Source of the DNA: Gracilibacillus lacisalsi DSM 19029
GTDB taxonomy: Bacteria; Bacillota; Bacilli; Bacillales; Amphibacillaceae
Direction: 5' to 3'
Assembly: GCF_000377765.1 (NCBI RefSeq)
Contig: NZ_KB898667.1
Location: 62,001 to 126,000 of the forward strand
DNA: 64,000 bases
Shown piece after piece: positions 16,032 through 28,527 of the stretch. The notes under the pieces were generated by a model. That model ran no database searches. It saw only the letters and a list, made by a program, of their open reading frames with translations, and was not told where the DNA came from. Each line of letters starts with the position of its first letter. Position 1 is the first letter of the stretch. The translations under genes and the position numbers were made by a program.

Positions 16032-18275
16032 ATGAGTCGGATGATGCACGACTTGTTAAAAGGATTAAATAAAGAACAGCGTGAGGCTGTACAGCATACA
16101 GAAGGCCCCTTGTTAATCATGGCTGGTGCCGGAAGTGGGAAAACACGTGTACTAACCCACCGTATTGCTTATTTATTAGATGAAAAGGAAGTCTCACCAA
16201 GAAACATCTTAGCGATTACGTTTACCAATAAAGCGGCACGTGAAATGAAAGACAGAATTGCAGGACTTGTAGGACCATATGGAGCGGATATGTGGGTATC
16301 AACCTTCCACTCGATGTGTGTACGTATCCTGAGAAGAGATATTGATAGAATTGGATATAGTCGTAACTTTTCGATACTCGATAGCAGTGATCAGCTAACG
16401 GTAATTAAAAATATCGTAAAGGATAAAAATATTGATGCGAAAAAATTTGAACCAAGAGCAATACTAGGTGTGATCAGCAGTGCGAAAAACGAACTAATAA
16501 CACCTGAAAAATTTGCGGAATCAGTAAACAACTTTTTTGATCGCCAAGTTTCCGAAGTTTTTACCGAATATCAGCGGCGATTACGGAAAAATCAAGCACT
16601 GGATTTCGATGATTTAATTATGCAGACGATTCACCTTTTTAAACGGGTACCGGAAGTATTGGAGTACTATCAGCGTCGTTTTCAATACATTCATGTTGAT
16701 GAGTACCAAGATACTAACCATGCTCAATATTCACTAGTCAAACAGCTGGCAGCTCGTTTTCAAAATCTCTGTGTGGTTGGGGATTCCGATCAATCAATCT
16801 ATGCATGGCGTGGTGCTGATATTTCTAATATCCTTTCCTTTGAAAAGGATTATCCAACCGCCCGTGTTGTCATGCTCGAACAAAATTATCGTTCAACAAA
16901 ATCGATTCTTCAGGCTGCCAACCAAGTTATTGAAAATAATATGGGTAGAAAACCGAAAAATCTCTGGACAGAGAACCAAGACGGGAACAAAATTCGTTAT
17001 TTCCAAGCATCTACTGAACGAGAAGAAGGATTATTTGTTGCCGAGCGGATTGAAGAATTAATCAAGGAAAACAAATATAAGCATAAAGATATAGCGATTC
17101 TTTACCGTACGAATGCCCAATCCCGTGCAATAGAGGAAACCTTTATGAAAGCCAATATTCCCTATCAAATGGTAGGAGGCACGAAGTTCTATGATCGTAA
17201 GGAGATTAAAGATTTGCTCGCCTACTTACGTTTGATCGTCAACCCAGATGATGACATTAGCTTTGTCCGTGTTGTTAATGTGCCAAAACGAGGTGTAGGA
17301 AAAACAAGTATGGACAAGCTCCAAGCATATGCTACGGCAAATGATATTTCCTTATACACAGCCGTGCAGGAAGTAGACTTTGTCGGTGTCAGTGCTAAAG
17401 CTGCAAAATCGTTAATGGAGTTTGGCCAAATGATCAAAAACTGGGAACAACAGCAGGAATTTTTATCAGCAACCGATATGGTTGAACAAGTCATTGAAAA
17501 AACAGGCTACGAAGAAATGCTCCATAATGAACGCAGCATTGAAGCACAGACACGTTTAGAAAACATTGAAGAATTCAAAACCGTTACGAAACATTTTGAG
17601 GAAACCAATGAGGACAAAACATTAGTCAATTTCCTGACAGACTTAGCGTTGATTTCAGATATTGACCGGATGGATGATGATCCGACAGCAGATGACAGTG
17701 TCACGATGATGACTTTGCACGCAGCGAAAGGGTTAGAATTTCCTGTTGTCTTCCTGATTGGTATGGAAGAGAGTGTTTTTCCACACAGTCGGTCGATGAT
17801 GGATGAAGAGCAGATGCAGGAGGAGCGCCGCCTCGCTTATGTAGGAATTACTAGAGCTGAAGAGCTCCTTCACGTATCCCATGCGAAGATGCGGACATTA
17901 TTTGGTCGAACGAATATGAACCCAATAAGTCGTTTTATTGATGAAATTCCGGCTGATTTATTAGAAGGTAAAGAAGAAATGCAGCAATCGAGGTTTGGCT
18001 CTTTGGATAAAATAGCGATTCAAGATCAGGATTTACCTTTTGAAAAGCAGCCGGAAAAACCGAAACGTCAACCCATACGTAATGTCAACCAAACAACAGG
18101 CGGAGAAAAAGAGGCTTGGAATGTAGGGGATAAAGCGAATCATAAAAAATGGGGACAAGGAACAGTTGTCAAAGTGGAAGGTTCTGGTGATGCGATGGAA
18201 TTAGACATTGCTTTCCCTGCACCAACTGGTATTAAACGACTACTCGCCAAATTTGCCCCGATTACGAAAGTGTAA
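16032..18275 (+). CDS. pcrA: ATP-dependent DNA helicase PcrA
   Basis: Superfamily 1 (UvrD-type) 3'-5' helicase of 747 residues, close to the usual 739. It acts in repair and rolling-circle replication. Walker A 'AGAGSGKT', motif Ia '[13 protein letters not shown]', motif II 'VDEYQDTN', motif III '[14 protein letters not shown]', motif IV 'EQNYRST', motif V '[10 protein letters not shown]' and motif VI '[13 protein letters not shown]' are visible. A C-terminal Tudor-like segment ('[18 protein letters not shown]') ends the protein. It follows pcrB by 15 nt. Confidence 0.98.
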   Translation: MSRMMHDLLKGLNKEQREAVQHTEGPLLIMAGAGSGKTRVLTHRIAYLLDEKEVSPRNILAITFTNKAAREMKDRIAGLVGPYGADMWVSTFHSMCVRILRRDIDRIGYSRNFSILDSSDQLTVIKNIVKDKNIDAKKFEPRAILGVISSAKNELITPEKFAESVNNFFDRQVSEVFTEYQRRLRKNQALDFDDLIMQTIHLFKRVPEVLEYYQRRFQYIHVDEYQDTNHAQYSLVKQLAARFQNLCVVGDSDQSIYAWRGADISNILSFEKDYPTARVVMLEQNYRSTKSILQAANQVIENNMGRKPKNLWTENQDGNKIRYFQASTEREEGLFVAERIEELIKENKYKHKDIAILYRTNAQSRAIEETFMKANIPYQMVGGTKFYDRKEIKDLLAYLRLIVNPDDDISFVRVVNVPKRGVGKTSMDKLQAYATANDISLYTAVQEVDFVGVSAKAAKSLMEFGQMIKNWEQQQEFLSATDMVEQVIEKTGYEEMLHNERSIEAQTRLENIEEFKTVTKHFEETNEDKTLVNFLTDLALISDIDRMDDDPTADDSVTMMTLHAAKGLEFPVVFLIGMEESVFPHSRSMMDEEQMQEERRLAYVGITRAEELLHVSHAKMRTLFGRTNMNPISRFIDEIPADLLEGKEEMQQSRFGSLDKIAIQDQDLPFEKQPEKPKRQPIRNVNQTTGGEKEAWNVGDKANHKKWGQGTVVKVEGSGDAMELDIAFPAPTGIKRLLAKFAPITKV

Positions 18276-20305
<2,030 letters not shown>

Positions 20306-20306
<1 letters not shown>

Positions 20307-21475
20307 TGAAACAAATACTAGCTAGCCTCTTCATCGTTGTATTAGTTTTAGCCGGTTGTGCACCTGATTTTGGAGAACAGGAGGAAACCGTAATTGATGA
20401 AAGTATCGACGATGAATCGTTAGAAGAGACAGCGATTGTTCCAAAATATAATTTGGAAGATAATTATCGGGTATTGATTGACTCTAATTTAAGTCAGGCA
20501 AGAGGTGTGATTACGAACCAAGTGGCAAATCGACTTGATATCGATGAACTCGAAGAAGGATTACGTCGTCACTCGATGGAAGTATATGATCCAGATACTT
20601 ATTACTTTCAAGAAGGTCAATATTTGACTGATAACATATTATATCAGTGGTTAGATCGCTATGATGAAGAGGATAACCCACAGGGATTGAACCCTGAAGC
20701 AGACGAATCTAAAGACGATGATGAGTTAATAGAAGAAGAAAAAGACAATCCAAAATACTTGTCACACATTTTGGAACAAAATTATTTAAGAAAGACAGAG
20801 GATGATTCTGTAGAGTTAGCAGGAATTTCAATCGGAATCGCGATGAAATCAGTTTATCGTTTTCGAACACAATTTGATGACGGTACATACTCCCCCTATT
20901 ATGAAGAAGAGATATCAGAAAGTGATATGCGGTCAGAAGCAGAGGAAATAGCGGATGAAGTAGTACAACGAATTCGTCAGATGGAAGGGTTGGGAAATGT
21001 CCCAATCATGTTAACGATCTTCCGTGAAGAGTCACAAAATTCCCTTGTCCCTGGTAACTTTGTAGCTAAGACAAATGTCGCTGGTGACAGTTCATCTGTT
21101 GGTGATTGGCAAGAATTAAATGAAGAGAATGTCTTGTTCCCATCTAATTATGGTGAAAATACGTATCCGGATGTATGGGCGACATTAGTTGACTTTGAGT
21201 CAGATATCGCTTCGTATTTTCCTAACTATGTCAGCGTAATCGGAAAAGGCTTTTTCCAAAATGGTGAGCTACGTAAATTAACAGTGGAAATTCCGGTTTC
21301 ATTTTACGGAAAGGCCGAGTTAATTGGTTTTACCCAATATGCATATGGACTTGTATTATCAGGCTTTCCTAGCGATTATCAATTAGAGGTAAATATTACT
21401 TCCGGAGATAAACAAGAAGCCTTAATTGTAAGAAAGGCAGGAGAAGAGGAAGGGTTTGTCCATATCTACCGTTAA
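20306..21475 (+). CDS. camS: CamS family lipoprotein (YerH)
   Basis: Lipoprotein of 389 residues. A signal peptide ends in lipobox LAGC, Cys18. The family is named after Enterococcus/Staphylococcus CamS, whose signal peptide gives a sex pheromone; the role of the mature protein is unclear. 'YGLVLSGFPSDYQLEV' in the C-terminal part is typical. ATG shares its A with the ligA stop, and GGAGG lies in the ligA end, so it is translationally coupled. Confidence 0.92.
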
Positions 21476-21491
21476 TTCTATTCAAAAAAGT

Positions 21492-21519
21492 TTTGCAAAG
21501 ATAGGATTAATGGTAGAAT
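21492..21519 (+). promoter_or_regulatory. Possible gatCAB promoter
   Basis: TTTGCA (21492-21497), 16-bp spacer, TAGAAT (21514-21519). If used, transcription starts near 21526 and the structured element at 21533 lies in the leader of gatCAB. Match is moderate. Confidence 0.4.
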
Positions 21520-21532
21520 AAAGTGAGAATAT

Positions 21533-21669
21533 GATCAGTGGGGAATTTCCCCCATTGATTATTAGCGAAACTTATCAGGGTGTTAGCATCTAATAACCCC
21601 CACTTGGCTTTCATGTTGTTACGGGAAGCTTAAAGTGGGGGCTTACAGACGTTTAGCACTGTGGTAACC
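21533..21669 (+). ncRNA. Structured element in the gatC leader, member of a three-copy dispersed family
   Basis: Hairpin 1 pairs ATCAGTGGGG with CCCCCATTGAT. Hairpin 2 pairs CCCCCACTT (21597-21605) with AAGTGGGGG (21633-21641), extended inward by GCTTTC and GGGAAGC. 'TTAGCGAAACTTATCAG' links them and 'ACAGACGTTTAGCAC' closes the element. Aligned copies occur on the minus strand at 35895-36033 and, shortened, at 47070-47140. It could be a regulatory leader, a small RNA, or the non-coding end of an IS200/IS605-type element; I cannot decide. Confidence 0.6.
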
Positions 21670-21725
21670 ATTATGGATTTACTAATAAATGAATGATTTT
21701 CAACTATATATGGAGGTGAAGCAAT

Positions 21726-22016
21726 ATGACAGAAATCTCAAAAGAACAAGTAAAACACGTTGCCAATCTAGCACGTCTAGCATTAACAGAGGAAGAAGTA
21801 GAAACATTTACTCAACAATTAGGAGATATCATCAATTATGCAGAGCTATTAAACGAGTTAGATACCGATAACGTCGAGCCGACTACTCACGTTTTAGATT
21901 TAAAAAATGTAATGCGTAAAGATGAGCCGAAAGAATGGATTAAGAAAGAAGATGCATTAAAGAATGCACCAGATCAAAAAGATGGTCAATTCCGTGTGCC
22001 ATCAATTCTTGAATAA
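21726..22016 (+). CDS. gatC: Asp-tRNA(Asn)/Glu-tRNA(Gln) amidotransferase subunit C
   Basis: Subunit of 96 residues that stabilises the GatCAB complex, which amidates misacylated Glu-tRNA(Gln) and Asp-tRNA(Asn). The family pattern '[14 protein letters not shown]' near the N-terminus and '[14 protein letters not shown]' are present, and the C-terminus ends in a 'QFRVPSILE' type motif. TGGAGGTGA precedes the ATG. First gene of the operon. Confidence 0.97.
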   Translation: MTEISKEQVKHVANLARLALTEEEVETFTQQLGDIINYAELLNELDTDNVEPTTHVLDLKNVMRKDEPKEWIKKEDALKNAPDQKDGQFRVPSILE

Positions 22017-22028
22017 GGAGGGTTTCTT

Positions 22029-23498
22029 TTGTCACTGTTTGATTATACGTTAAAAGAATTACAAGAAAAGCTACATAACAAGGAAATTACTGTTAGTGAT
22101 CTTGTCGAAGCTTCATATAACCGAATTAATGAAGTAGATGATCAAGTCAAAGCATTTTTGACATTAAATGAAGAAGAAGCAAAGAAACAAGCAAAAGCAT
22201 TAGATGAAAAATTAGGCTCCGATGCATCGGTTCTATACGGGATGCCAATCGGAATCAAAGATAATATCGTAACAAAAGGATTACGAACTACTTGTGCGAG
22301 TCAAATCCTTGATAACTTGAATGACCCATTGTATGATGCAACGGTTATCCAGAAATTAAATAAAGAAAATACAGTTAACATCGGGAAATTAAACATGGAC
22401 GAGTTTGCGATGGGTTCTTCAACAGAGAACTCCAGCTATGAAAATACTCGCAATCCTTGGAATACAGATTATGTTCCTGGTGGTTCTAGTGGTGGTTCGG
22501 CAGCAGCTGTAGCAGCAGGAGAAGTATTTTTCTCACTAGGGTCTGATACGGGTGGTTCCATTCGTCAACCAGCAGCATTCTGTGGTGTGGTTGGTATGAA
22601 ACCTACATATGGTCTTGTATCTCGTTTTGGTCTTGTAGCGTTCGCATCATCTCTCGATCAAATTGGACCAATTACAAGAACAGTAGAAGATAATGCACAC
22701 TTGTTACAAGCGATTGTTGGTCATGACAACATGGATTCCACTTCTGCTAATGTAAATATTCCAAACTATGGTGATGCATTTAAAGAAGATGTGAAAGGCT
22801 TACGTATTGCGGTACCGAAGGAGTATTTACAAGAAGGGGTTGACCCAGAAGTAAAAGAAGCGGTACTTGCAGCGTTAAAACAATATGAAGAATTAGGTGC
22901 AACATGGGAAGAAGTTTCGTTACCACACTCTAAATATGCGGTTGCAGCTTATTACTTACTAGCCGCATCAGAAGCAAGTGCCAACCTAGCACGTTTCGAT
23001 GGAGTTCGCTACGGTAAACGTACAGAGAAAAATGTTGACATGATTGATATGTTCAAAGAATCTCGTGCAGAAGGCTTTGGTGACGAAGTGAAACGTCGTA
23101 TTATGCTTGGTACCTTTGCATTAAGCTCCGGTTATTACGATGCTTACTACAAAAAAGCTCAAAAAGTACGTACATTGATTAAAAATGACTTCGAAAAAAT
23201 CTTTGACGAGTATGATGTAGTAATTGGACCAACAACTCCAACACCAGCTTATAAAATCGGAGAGAAAATCGATGATCCATTAACGATGTATACAGATGAT
23301 GTTTTAACAACACCTGTAAACCTTGCCGGACTCCCGGGTATGTCGATCCCTTGTGGATTCTCAAGTGAAGGCTTACCAATAGGATTACAAATTATTGGCA
23401 GACACTTTGATGAGGCAACGATCTATCGCACGGCTTATGCATATGAGCAGGCAACAGATCATCATAAGAAACGTCCTAATTTAGGAGGTGACAGGTAA
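22029..23498 (+). CDS. gatA: Asp-tRNA(Asn)/Glu-tRNA(Gln) amidotransferase subunit A
   Basis: Amidase of 489 residues that releases ammonia from glutamine. The amidase signature '[14 protein letters not shown]' with the catalytic serine of the Ser-cisSer-Lys triad ('[16 protein letters not shown]') is clear, and the lysine is in 'PIGIKDN'. Start is TTG 22029 behind GGAGGG; no ATG fits. It ends with a one-base overlap with gatB. Confidence 0.97.
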   Translation: MSLFDYTLKELQEKLHNKEITVSDLVEASYNRINEVDDQVKAFLTLNEEEAKKQAKALDEKLGSDASVLYGMPIGIKDNIVTKGLRTTCASQILDNLNDPLYDATVIQKLNKENTVNIGKLNMDEFAMGSSTENSSYENTRNPWNTDYVPGGSSGGSAAAVAAGEVFFSLGSDTGGSIRQPAAFCGVVGMKPTYGLVSRFGLVAFASSLDQIGPITRTVEDNAHLLQAIVGHDNMDSTSANVNIPNYGDAFKEDVKGLRIAVPKEYLQEGVDPEVKEAVLAALKQYEELGATWEEVSLPHSKYAVAAYYLLAASEASANLARFDGVRYGKRTEKNVDMIDMFKESRAEGFGDEVKRRIMLGTFALSSGYYDAYYKKAQKVRTLIKNDFEKIFDEYDVVIGPTTPTPAYKIGEKIDDPLTMYTDDVLTTPVNLAGLPGMSIPCGFSSEGLPIGLQIIGRHFDEATIYRTAYAYEQATDHHKKRPNLGGDR

Positions 23499-24931
23499 TG
23501 ACAAATTTTGAAACAGTTATTGGTTTAGAGGTACACGTCGAGCTAAAAACGGCGTCTAAAATCTTTAGTCCAAGTCCGAATGCATTTGGTTCAGAGCCGA
23601 ATGCGAACGTAAACCCAATCGACTTAGGATACCCAGGTGTATTACCTGTTTTAAATGAAGAAGCAGTAAACTACGCGATGAAAGCAGCGATGGCAATCAA
23701 TTGTGACATCGCAACAAATACAAAGTTCGACCGTAAAAACTACTTCTATCCAGACAACCCGAAAGCTTACCAAATTTCCCAATTTGATCAACCAATCGGG
23801 GAAAATGGTTGGATTGAAATTGAAGTTAACGGAGAAAAGAAAAAAATCGGTATCACTCGTCTTCACTTAGAAGAAGATGCAGGAAAGCTAACGCATGGTG
23901 ATGACGGTTATTCGTTAGTGGATTATAACCGTCAAGGTACACCACTAGTAGAGATTGTATCCGAACCAGATATCCGTACTCCAGAAGAAGCATATGCTTA
24001 CTTGGAAAAACTAAAAAACATTATTCAATATACAGGTGTATCTGACTGTAAGATGGAAGAAGGTTCTCTACGTTGTGACGCCAACATCTCGATCCGTCCA
24101 GTAGGGCAAGAAGAATTCGGTACAAAGACAGAATTGAAAAACTTAAACTCTTTCTCTTTTGTACAAAAAGGGTTGGAATTTGAAGAAAAACGTCAACGTG
24201 AAGTATTACTAAACGGAGGCGAAATCCTTCAGGAAACTCGTCGTTACGATGAGCAAAAGAAGGAAACTATATTAATGCGTGTCAAAGAAGGTTCTGATGA
24301 CTATCGTTATTTCCCAGAACCAGATCTTGTTCCACTATATATTGATGATGCATGGAAAGAACGCATCCGTGCTGAAATTCCAGAATTACCAGATGCTCGC
24401 CGTGAGCGTTATGTGAAAGAGTTGGACCTGCCCGCTTATGACGCAGGTGTATTAACAAGCACAAAAGAAATGTCTGACTTCTTTGAAGAAGCGATTGAAG
24501 CAGGTGCAGATGTAAAACAAGCATCTAACTGGCTCATGGGTGAAGTTTCCGCCTATATGAACAAACAACAAGTCGAAATCCAAGACTTAAAGATGACACC
24601 AGCAGCCCTTGCGAAAATGATTCAGCTAATTGAGGATGGTACGATTTCCTCTAAAATGGCGAAAAAAGTCTTCGCAGAGCTTGTAGAAAATGGTGGAGAC
24701 CCAGAAAAAATCGTCAAAGATAAAGGCCTTGTACAAATCTCTGATGAAGGTCAACTTCGCGAGATCATCACAGGAATCCTTGACGAAAATGAACAATCGA
24801 TCATCGATTTCAAAAATGGTAAAGACAAAGCCCTTGGTTTCCTTGTTGGTCAAACCATGAAAGCAACAAAAGGACAAGCCAACCCACCGATGGTTAACAA
24901 GATCATCAAAGAAGAAATCGAAAAAAGATAA
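23498..24931 (+). CDS. gatB: Asp-tRNA(Asn)/Glu-tRNA(Gln) amidotransferase subunit B
   Basis: Subunit of 477 residues with the kinase-like cradle domain ('[10 protein letters not shown]', 'HLEEDAGKL', '[13 protein letters not shown]') and a C-terminal YqeY-like tail. It phosphorylates the misacylated tRNA and receives ammonia from GatA. Length matches the family. GGAGGTGA stands at the gatA end, and the ATG overlaps its stop. A strong terminator follows. Confidence 0.97.
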   Translation: MTNFETVIGLEVHVELKTASKIFSPSPNAFGSEPNANVNPIDLGYPGVLPVLNEEAVNYAMKAAMAINCDIATNTKFDRKNYFYPDNPKAYQISQFDQPIGENGWIEIEVNGEKKKIGITRLHLEEDAGKLTHGDDGYSLVDYNRQGTPLVEIVSEPDIRTPEEAYAYLEKLKNIIQYTGVSDCKMEEGSLRCDANISIRPVGQEEFGTKTELKNLNSFSFVQKGLEFEEKRQREVLLNGGEILQETRRYDEQKKETILMRVKEGSDDYRYFPEPDLVPLYIDDAWKERIRAEIPELPDARRERYVKELDLPAYDAGVLTSTKEMSDFFEEAIEAGADVKQASNWLMGEVSAYMNKQQVEIQDLKMTPAALAKMIQLIEDGTISSKMAKKVFAELVENGGDPEKIVKDKGLVQISDEGQLREIITGILDENEQSIIDFKNGKDKALGFLVGQTMKATKGQANPPMVNKIIKEEIEKR

Positions 24932-24941
24932 TATGAATGAG

Positions 24942-24975
24942 GAAGGCTGTGTTCCATCGCACAGCCTTCTATTTA
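24942..24975 (+). terminator. Terminator after gatB
   Basis: GAAGGCTGTG and CACAGCCTTC, perfect 10-bp stem, 8-nt loop, then TATTTAATT. Confidence 0.88.
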
Positions 24976-24990
24976 ATTGATATATTTATA

Positions 24991-25116
24991 AGTGACCATA
25001 TAATCGTCGAAAGTGGCCATAAAATGAAAAAAAGTGACCATAAAAGTACGAAAAGTGACCATAAAATCCTTGAAAGTGGCCATAAATTGGTTAAAAGTGG
25101 CCATAAAAAATTCATG
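24991..25116. repeat. Array of six 21-bp repeats, core AGTGRCCATAAAA
   Basis: Units start at 24991, 25012, 25033, 25054, 25075 and 25096, exactly 21 bp apart. The first 10-13 bases (AGTGACCATA or AGTGGCCATA, then A-rich) are conserved and the last 8 vary. It has the same period, unit number and general design as 2308-2433 but a different core. It sits 16 bp after the gatB terminator. An open frame across it reads heptads of S-D/G-H-K, likely fortuitous. Confidence 0.92.
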
Positions 25117-25198
25117 TTATCATTTTGAGTAAAGATTTGCATTTTTATCCAAAATGATTATGATTAAGGTAGGATGTAACACTTAGAGGAGAATGAGT

Positions 25199-26113
25199 AT
25201 GAAACGTGCACGCATTATCTATAATCCAACGTCAGGTCGTGAGGCTTTCAAAAAGGAGCTGCCAGAGGTATTGAGGCGTTTGGAAGAAGCTGGATATGAA
25301 ACATCAGCCCACGCGACTAAATGTGAAGGTGATGCGACAAACGCTGCGAAAATTGCAGTAGATCGTAAATTTGATTTGATAATTGCTGCAGGTGGGGATG
25401 GTACCATTAATGAAGTCATTCATGGCATGGCAGAGCAGGAATATCGGCCACAGCTAGCGATTATTCCAGTTGGGACAACCAATGATTTCGCCAGAGCACT
25501 GGGGATTCCTCGTGAGATCCAGAAAGCTGTTAGTGTGATCCTTGAGCATCATACTTGCAAGCTTGATATCGGTAAAGTAAATGATCATTACTTCATGAAT
25601 ATTGCTGGTGGCGGCAAGTTAACAGAATTAACCTATGAAGTCCCAAGCAAATTAAAAACGATGCTCGGCCAGCTCGCTTATTATTTGAAAGGGATAGAGA
25701 TGCTTCCATCATTAAAACCAACCAAAGTTCAAATTGAGTATGATGGAAAATGGTTTGACGATGAGATCATGCTTTTCCTTGTCTCTAATACCAACTCGGT
25801 AGGCGGCTTTGAGAAGATTGCTCCAGAAGCTAAAATGGATGACGGGTATTTTGATTTAGTCATACTTCGCAAGACGAATCTAGCCGAATTTGTTCGCATT
25901 GCTAGCCTTGCTACTAAAGGTGCCCACCTAGACGATAAAAATATCTTTTACACGAGAGCGAACCGGATTAAAGTCCATACTGAGGAAAAAATGCAGCTTA
26001 ATCTAGACGGAGAGTACGGCGGTCTGTTACCTGGAGAATTTGAAAACTTGTATCAGCATATTGAATTTTTTGTTTCCGAGGGATTTATCGAAAAACAAGC
26101 AAAAATTGAATAG
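25199..26113 (+). CDS. dgkB: Diacylglycerol kinase DgkB
   Basis: Soluble lipid kinase of 304 residues that returns diacylglycerol from lipoteichoic acid synthesis to phosphatidic acid. The catalytic motif 'AAGGDGTINEVIHG' and 'PVGTTNDFARALGIPRE' are present, and 'LNLDGEYGGLLPGEF' near the end is characteristic. ATG 25199 has AGAGGAGA 6 nt upstream; an ATG at 25193 is too close. In Bacillus subtilis dgkB (yerQ) also follows gatCAB. Confidence 0.96.
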   Translation: MKRARIIYNPTSGREAFKKELPEVLRRLEEAGYETSAHATKCEGDATNAAKIAVDRKFDLIIAAGGDGTINEVIHGMAEQEYRPQLAIIPVGTTNDFARALGIPREIQKAVSVILEHHTCKLDIGKVNDHYFMNIAGGGKLTELTYEVPSKLKTMLGQLAYYLKGIEMLPSLKPTKVQIEYDGKWFDDEIMLFLVSNTNSVGGFEKIAPEAKMDDGYFDLVILRKTNLAEFVRIASLATKGAHLDDKNIFYTRANRIKVHTEEKMQLNLDGEYGGLLPGEFENLYQHIEFFVSEGFIEKQAKIE

Positions 26114-26121
26114 TTAAAAAT

Positions 26122-26156
26122 GGTGCATTCTGTCGGAGAGTGTACCTTTTATTTTT
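26122..26156 (+). terminator. Terminator after dgkB
   Basis: GGTGCATTCT and AGAGTGTACC pair over 10 bp with two G-U pairs, then TTTTATTTTT. Confidence 0.8.
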
Positions 26157-26305
26157 CGATAAAATATTTCCCAGGAAATGATTAAATTAGACACGGAAAT
26201 TTCCTATTTGTCATTAGCTATGATAAAATTTGGACAACATATGATAAGAGAGAGTGTCGACTGACGAATGAAGACATTTTACCTGAGAAAAAGGACGTTG
26301 ATATT

Positions 26306-27685
26306 ATGACAAAAACAACCCCACCTGTAACAAAAAATCAAACAATCGAATTAACCTTTGAAGATATAACTCACGAAGGTGCTGGAGTTGGCAAGATAGA
26401 CGGCTACCCACTTTTTGTTCCTTATGGATTACCTGGTGAAAAAGCTGAAGTGAAAGTAATTAAGGTCAAGAAGAATTTCGGATTTGGTCGATTAATCGAA
26501 GTGACAGAGGAAAGTGAAGATCGTGTCAAACCACCGTGTAATGTGTATTATCAATGTGGTGGTTGTCAGTTGCAGCATATGAGTTATGAGATGCAACTCG
26601 ACATGAAACGAAATCAAGTACAAAGCGCTTTGAAAAAGATCGGACATATTGAAGATATCCCGATTCATCCAACGATTGGTATGGAGGACCCTTGGCGATA
26701 CCGTAACAAAGTTCAAATACCAGTAGGATCGAAAAATGGTGAATTAATTACAGGTTTTTATCGAAAAAGAAGTCATGAAATCATTGATGATATGGCTCGC
26801 TGTATCATCACGGATGAAGTAAATGACCGCATGGTAGAGGCGGTTCGTGAAATTGCTAATCGATTAGGGATTCCAGCTTATGATGAGAAAAATAATCGCG
26901 GTATTTTACGACATATTATGGTGAGGTCTGGCCAAGAAACAAAGCAGACAATGGTCGTATTAGTAACAAAAAAAGAAAAAGTAAATGGGTTAGACACATT
27001 AATCAAGGAAATAACGGAAACAAATCCTCATGTTAAATCGATCGTCCAAAATATTAATCCTGATCGTACCAACGTGATTATTGGTAAGAAAACGAAAGTG
27101 CTATGGGGAGAAGAATATATTTATGACCAGATTGGAGATATTAAGTTTGCCATCTCTGCTAAATCATTCTATCAAGTAAACCCGCCACAAACAAAAAAAT
27201 TATATGACCAAGCTTTAGAATATGCAAACCTATCAGGAAATGAAACCGTGATTGATGCCTATTGTGGTATTGGAACAATCTCGTTATTTTTAGCAAAGAA
27301 GGCGAAAAAAGTATATGGTGTCGAAATCGTACCAGAGGCAGTAAGTGATGCCAAAGAAAATGCAAAGCTAAATCATATTGACAATGCAGAATTTTTCGTA
27401 GGACAAGCAGAAAAAGTAATGCCATGGTGGCAAGCACAAGGGCTTCAGCCTGATGTTATTGTGGTGGACCCACCAAGAAAAGGCTGTGATGAAGCATTAC
27501 TAGAAGCAATGCTAGAGATGAAGCCAAAACGAATAGTTTATGTTTCATGTAATCCATCTACGTTAGCAAGAGATTTGCGGATTTTAGAAGATGGTGGATA
27601 TGAGACAAAAGAAGTGCAGCCGGTTGATATGTTTCCTCAAACAACTCATATTGAGAATGTTTGCTGGTTGGAACGGAAAATGTAA
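26306..27685 (+). CDS. rlmD: 23S rRNA (uracil-C5)-methyltransferase, RlmD/RumA family
   Basis: SAM-dependent RNA methyltransferase of 459 residues. An N-terminal TRAM domain ('[21 protein letters not shown]') is followed by iron-sulfur ligands ('[14 protein letters not shown]'), the SAM motif '[14 protein letters not shown]', the DPP motif 'VVDPPRKGC' and the catalytic cysteine in '[12 protein letters not shown]'. The position after dgkB matches Bacillus subtilis yerS. Which uracil is methylated cannot be told, because Bacillus has two paralogues. Confidence 0.93.
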   Translation: MTKTTPPVTKNQTIELTFEDITHEGAGVGKIDGYPLFVPYGLPGEKAEVKVIKVKKNFGFGRLIEVTEESEDRVKPPCNVYYQCGGCQLQHMSYEMQLDMKRNQVQSALKKIGHIEDIPIHPTIGMEDPWRYRNKVQIPVGSKNGELITGFYRKRSHEIIDDMARCIITDEVNDRMVEAVREIANRLGIPAYDEKNNRGILRHIMVRSGQETKQTMVVLVTKKEKVNGLDTLIKEITETNPHVKSIVQNINPDRTNVIIGKKTKVLWGEEYIYDQIGDIKFAISAKSFYQVNPPQTKKLYDQALEYANLSGNETVIDAYCGIGTISLFLAKKAKKVYGVEIVPEAVSDAKENAKLNHIDNAEFFVGQAEKVMPWWQAQGLQPDVIVVDPPRKGCDEALLEAMLEMKPKRIVYVSCNPSTLARDLRILEDGGYETKEVQPVDMFPQTTHIENVCWLERKM

Positions 27686-27748
27686 AAAAAGATACAAGTA
27701 CACTGTAAGAGGTGATGCTCATTCTTTTCCAATGTAGGAGGTTTATAG

Positions 27749-28246
27749 ATGACTAATAACGATATATTAATTAGATTAAGATATGCATTAGATATTAAAG
27801 ATAAAGATATGGTAGAGATTTTTAAACTTGGTGGTATGGAAGTAACAATAGAAGAAGTCCAAAAAATGCTTACAAAACCAAAAGATGTTTACGATTATGA
27901 TATTGAAGATGATGAGAGTATAAATGTAAATAATAAGAATTTGGAATTATTTTTAAACGGCTTAATCATTTCTAAAAGAGGGAAACAAGAGCCAAAACCA
28001 GGGCAACCCGAAAGACCTCCACTATCTAACGAACCTGTTAATAACATCGTTTTAAAAAAGTTAAAAATAGCACTAACATTAACAAGTGAGGATATTATTG
28101 AAATATTAAAAGGGGTAGGCGTGACTATTTCCAAAAGTGAATTAGGAGCCTTATTAAGAAAACAGGGACATAAGCATTTCAAAGAATGTGGAGATAAATA
28201 TGCACGTAATTTTTTGAAGGGATTGGCTGTTAGGTATAGGGGATGA
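27749..28246 (+). CDS. DUF1456 family protein (YehS-like)
   Basis: Protein of 165 residues made of two related halves. 'NNDILIRLRYALDIKDKDMVEIFKLG' and 'NNIVLKKLKIALTLTSEDIIEILKGVG' each start one half, and 'FLNGLI' and 'FLKGLA' end them. This is the pattern of YehS of Escherichia coli, whose function is unknown. TAGGAGG stands before ATG. A terminator follows within 45 nt. Confidence 0.88.
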   Translation: MTNNDILIRLRYALDIKDKDMVEIFKLGGMEVTIEEVQKMLTKPKDVYDYDIEDDESINVNNKNLELFLNGLIISKRGKQEPKPGQPERPPLSNEPVNNIVLKKLKIALTLTSEDIIEILKGVGVTISKSELGALLRKQGHKHFKECGDKYARNFLKGLAVRYRG

Positions 28247-28287
28247 GGGAAAGTGTCTAACTAAAAAATACTCTATTTACTAGTCCG

Positions 28288-28331
28288 ACCCTGATTTCGT
28301 AAATATTTTTTTGCGGATTCAGGGTTCTTTC
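28288..28331 (+). terminator. Terminator after the DUF1456 gene
   Basis: ACCCTGA and TCAGGGT form a 7-bp stem, with further weaker pairing toward a long loop, then TTCTTT. Confidence 0.7.
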
Positions 28332-28394
28332 ATTCTATATTTTTACCAATATATATTTTAACTTCCGAAAAAAGTTGAAAATAGGAGGTTAAAA

Positions 28395-28477
28395 ATAAAC
28401 TATTGCGATCAGTTTGATTAAAGGTACTTAAACATGGTATAAGTATAAAAGAAGCAAAAGAAATTTTGCTTTTTTAA
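28395..28477 (+). pseudogene. Possible decayed SinI-like mini-gene
   Basis: AGGAGG is followed at 28395 by ATA where an ATG would be expected. The frame reads NYCDQFD, then a stop. Adding one base at about 28418 restores [19 protein letters not shown] up to TAA 28477. This resembles the single helix of SinI-type anti-repressors (hydrophobic, then GIS-x-EE pattern). Two lesions would be needed, so this may also be chance. Confidence 0.2.
28452..28475 (+). terminator. Hairpin terminator before dus
   Basis: AAGCAAAA-GAAA-TTTTGCTT, perfect 8-bp stem with tetraloop, then TTTT. It ends a transcript 53 nt before the dihydrouridine synthase start. Confidence 0.75.
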
Positions 28478-28527
28478 TTTTTGAGATAAGGATAAGTCTT
28501 ATCCCCGATAACGAAAGGATTTTAATT

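Noticed and set aside
21533-21669. T-box riboswitch in the gatC leader
   Set aside because: No AGGGTGGNACCGCG-type T-box sequence and no specifier loop could be found; the element also occurs away from translation genes.
24937-25128. 63-codon frame with SGHK/SDHK heptads
   Set aside because: It follows the gatB terminator and covers the 21-bp array; the frame is a result of the 21-bp period.
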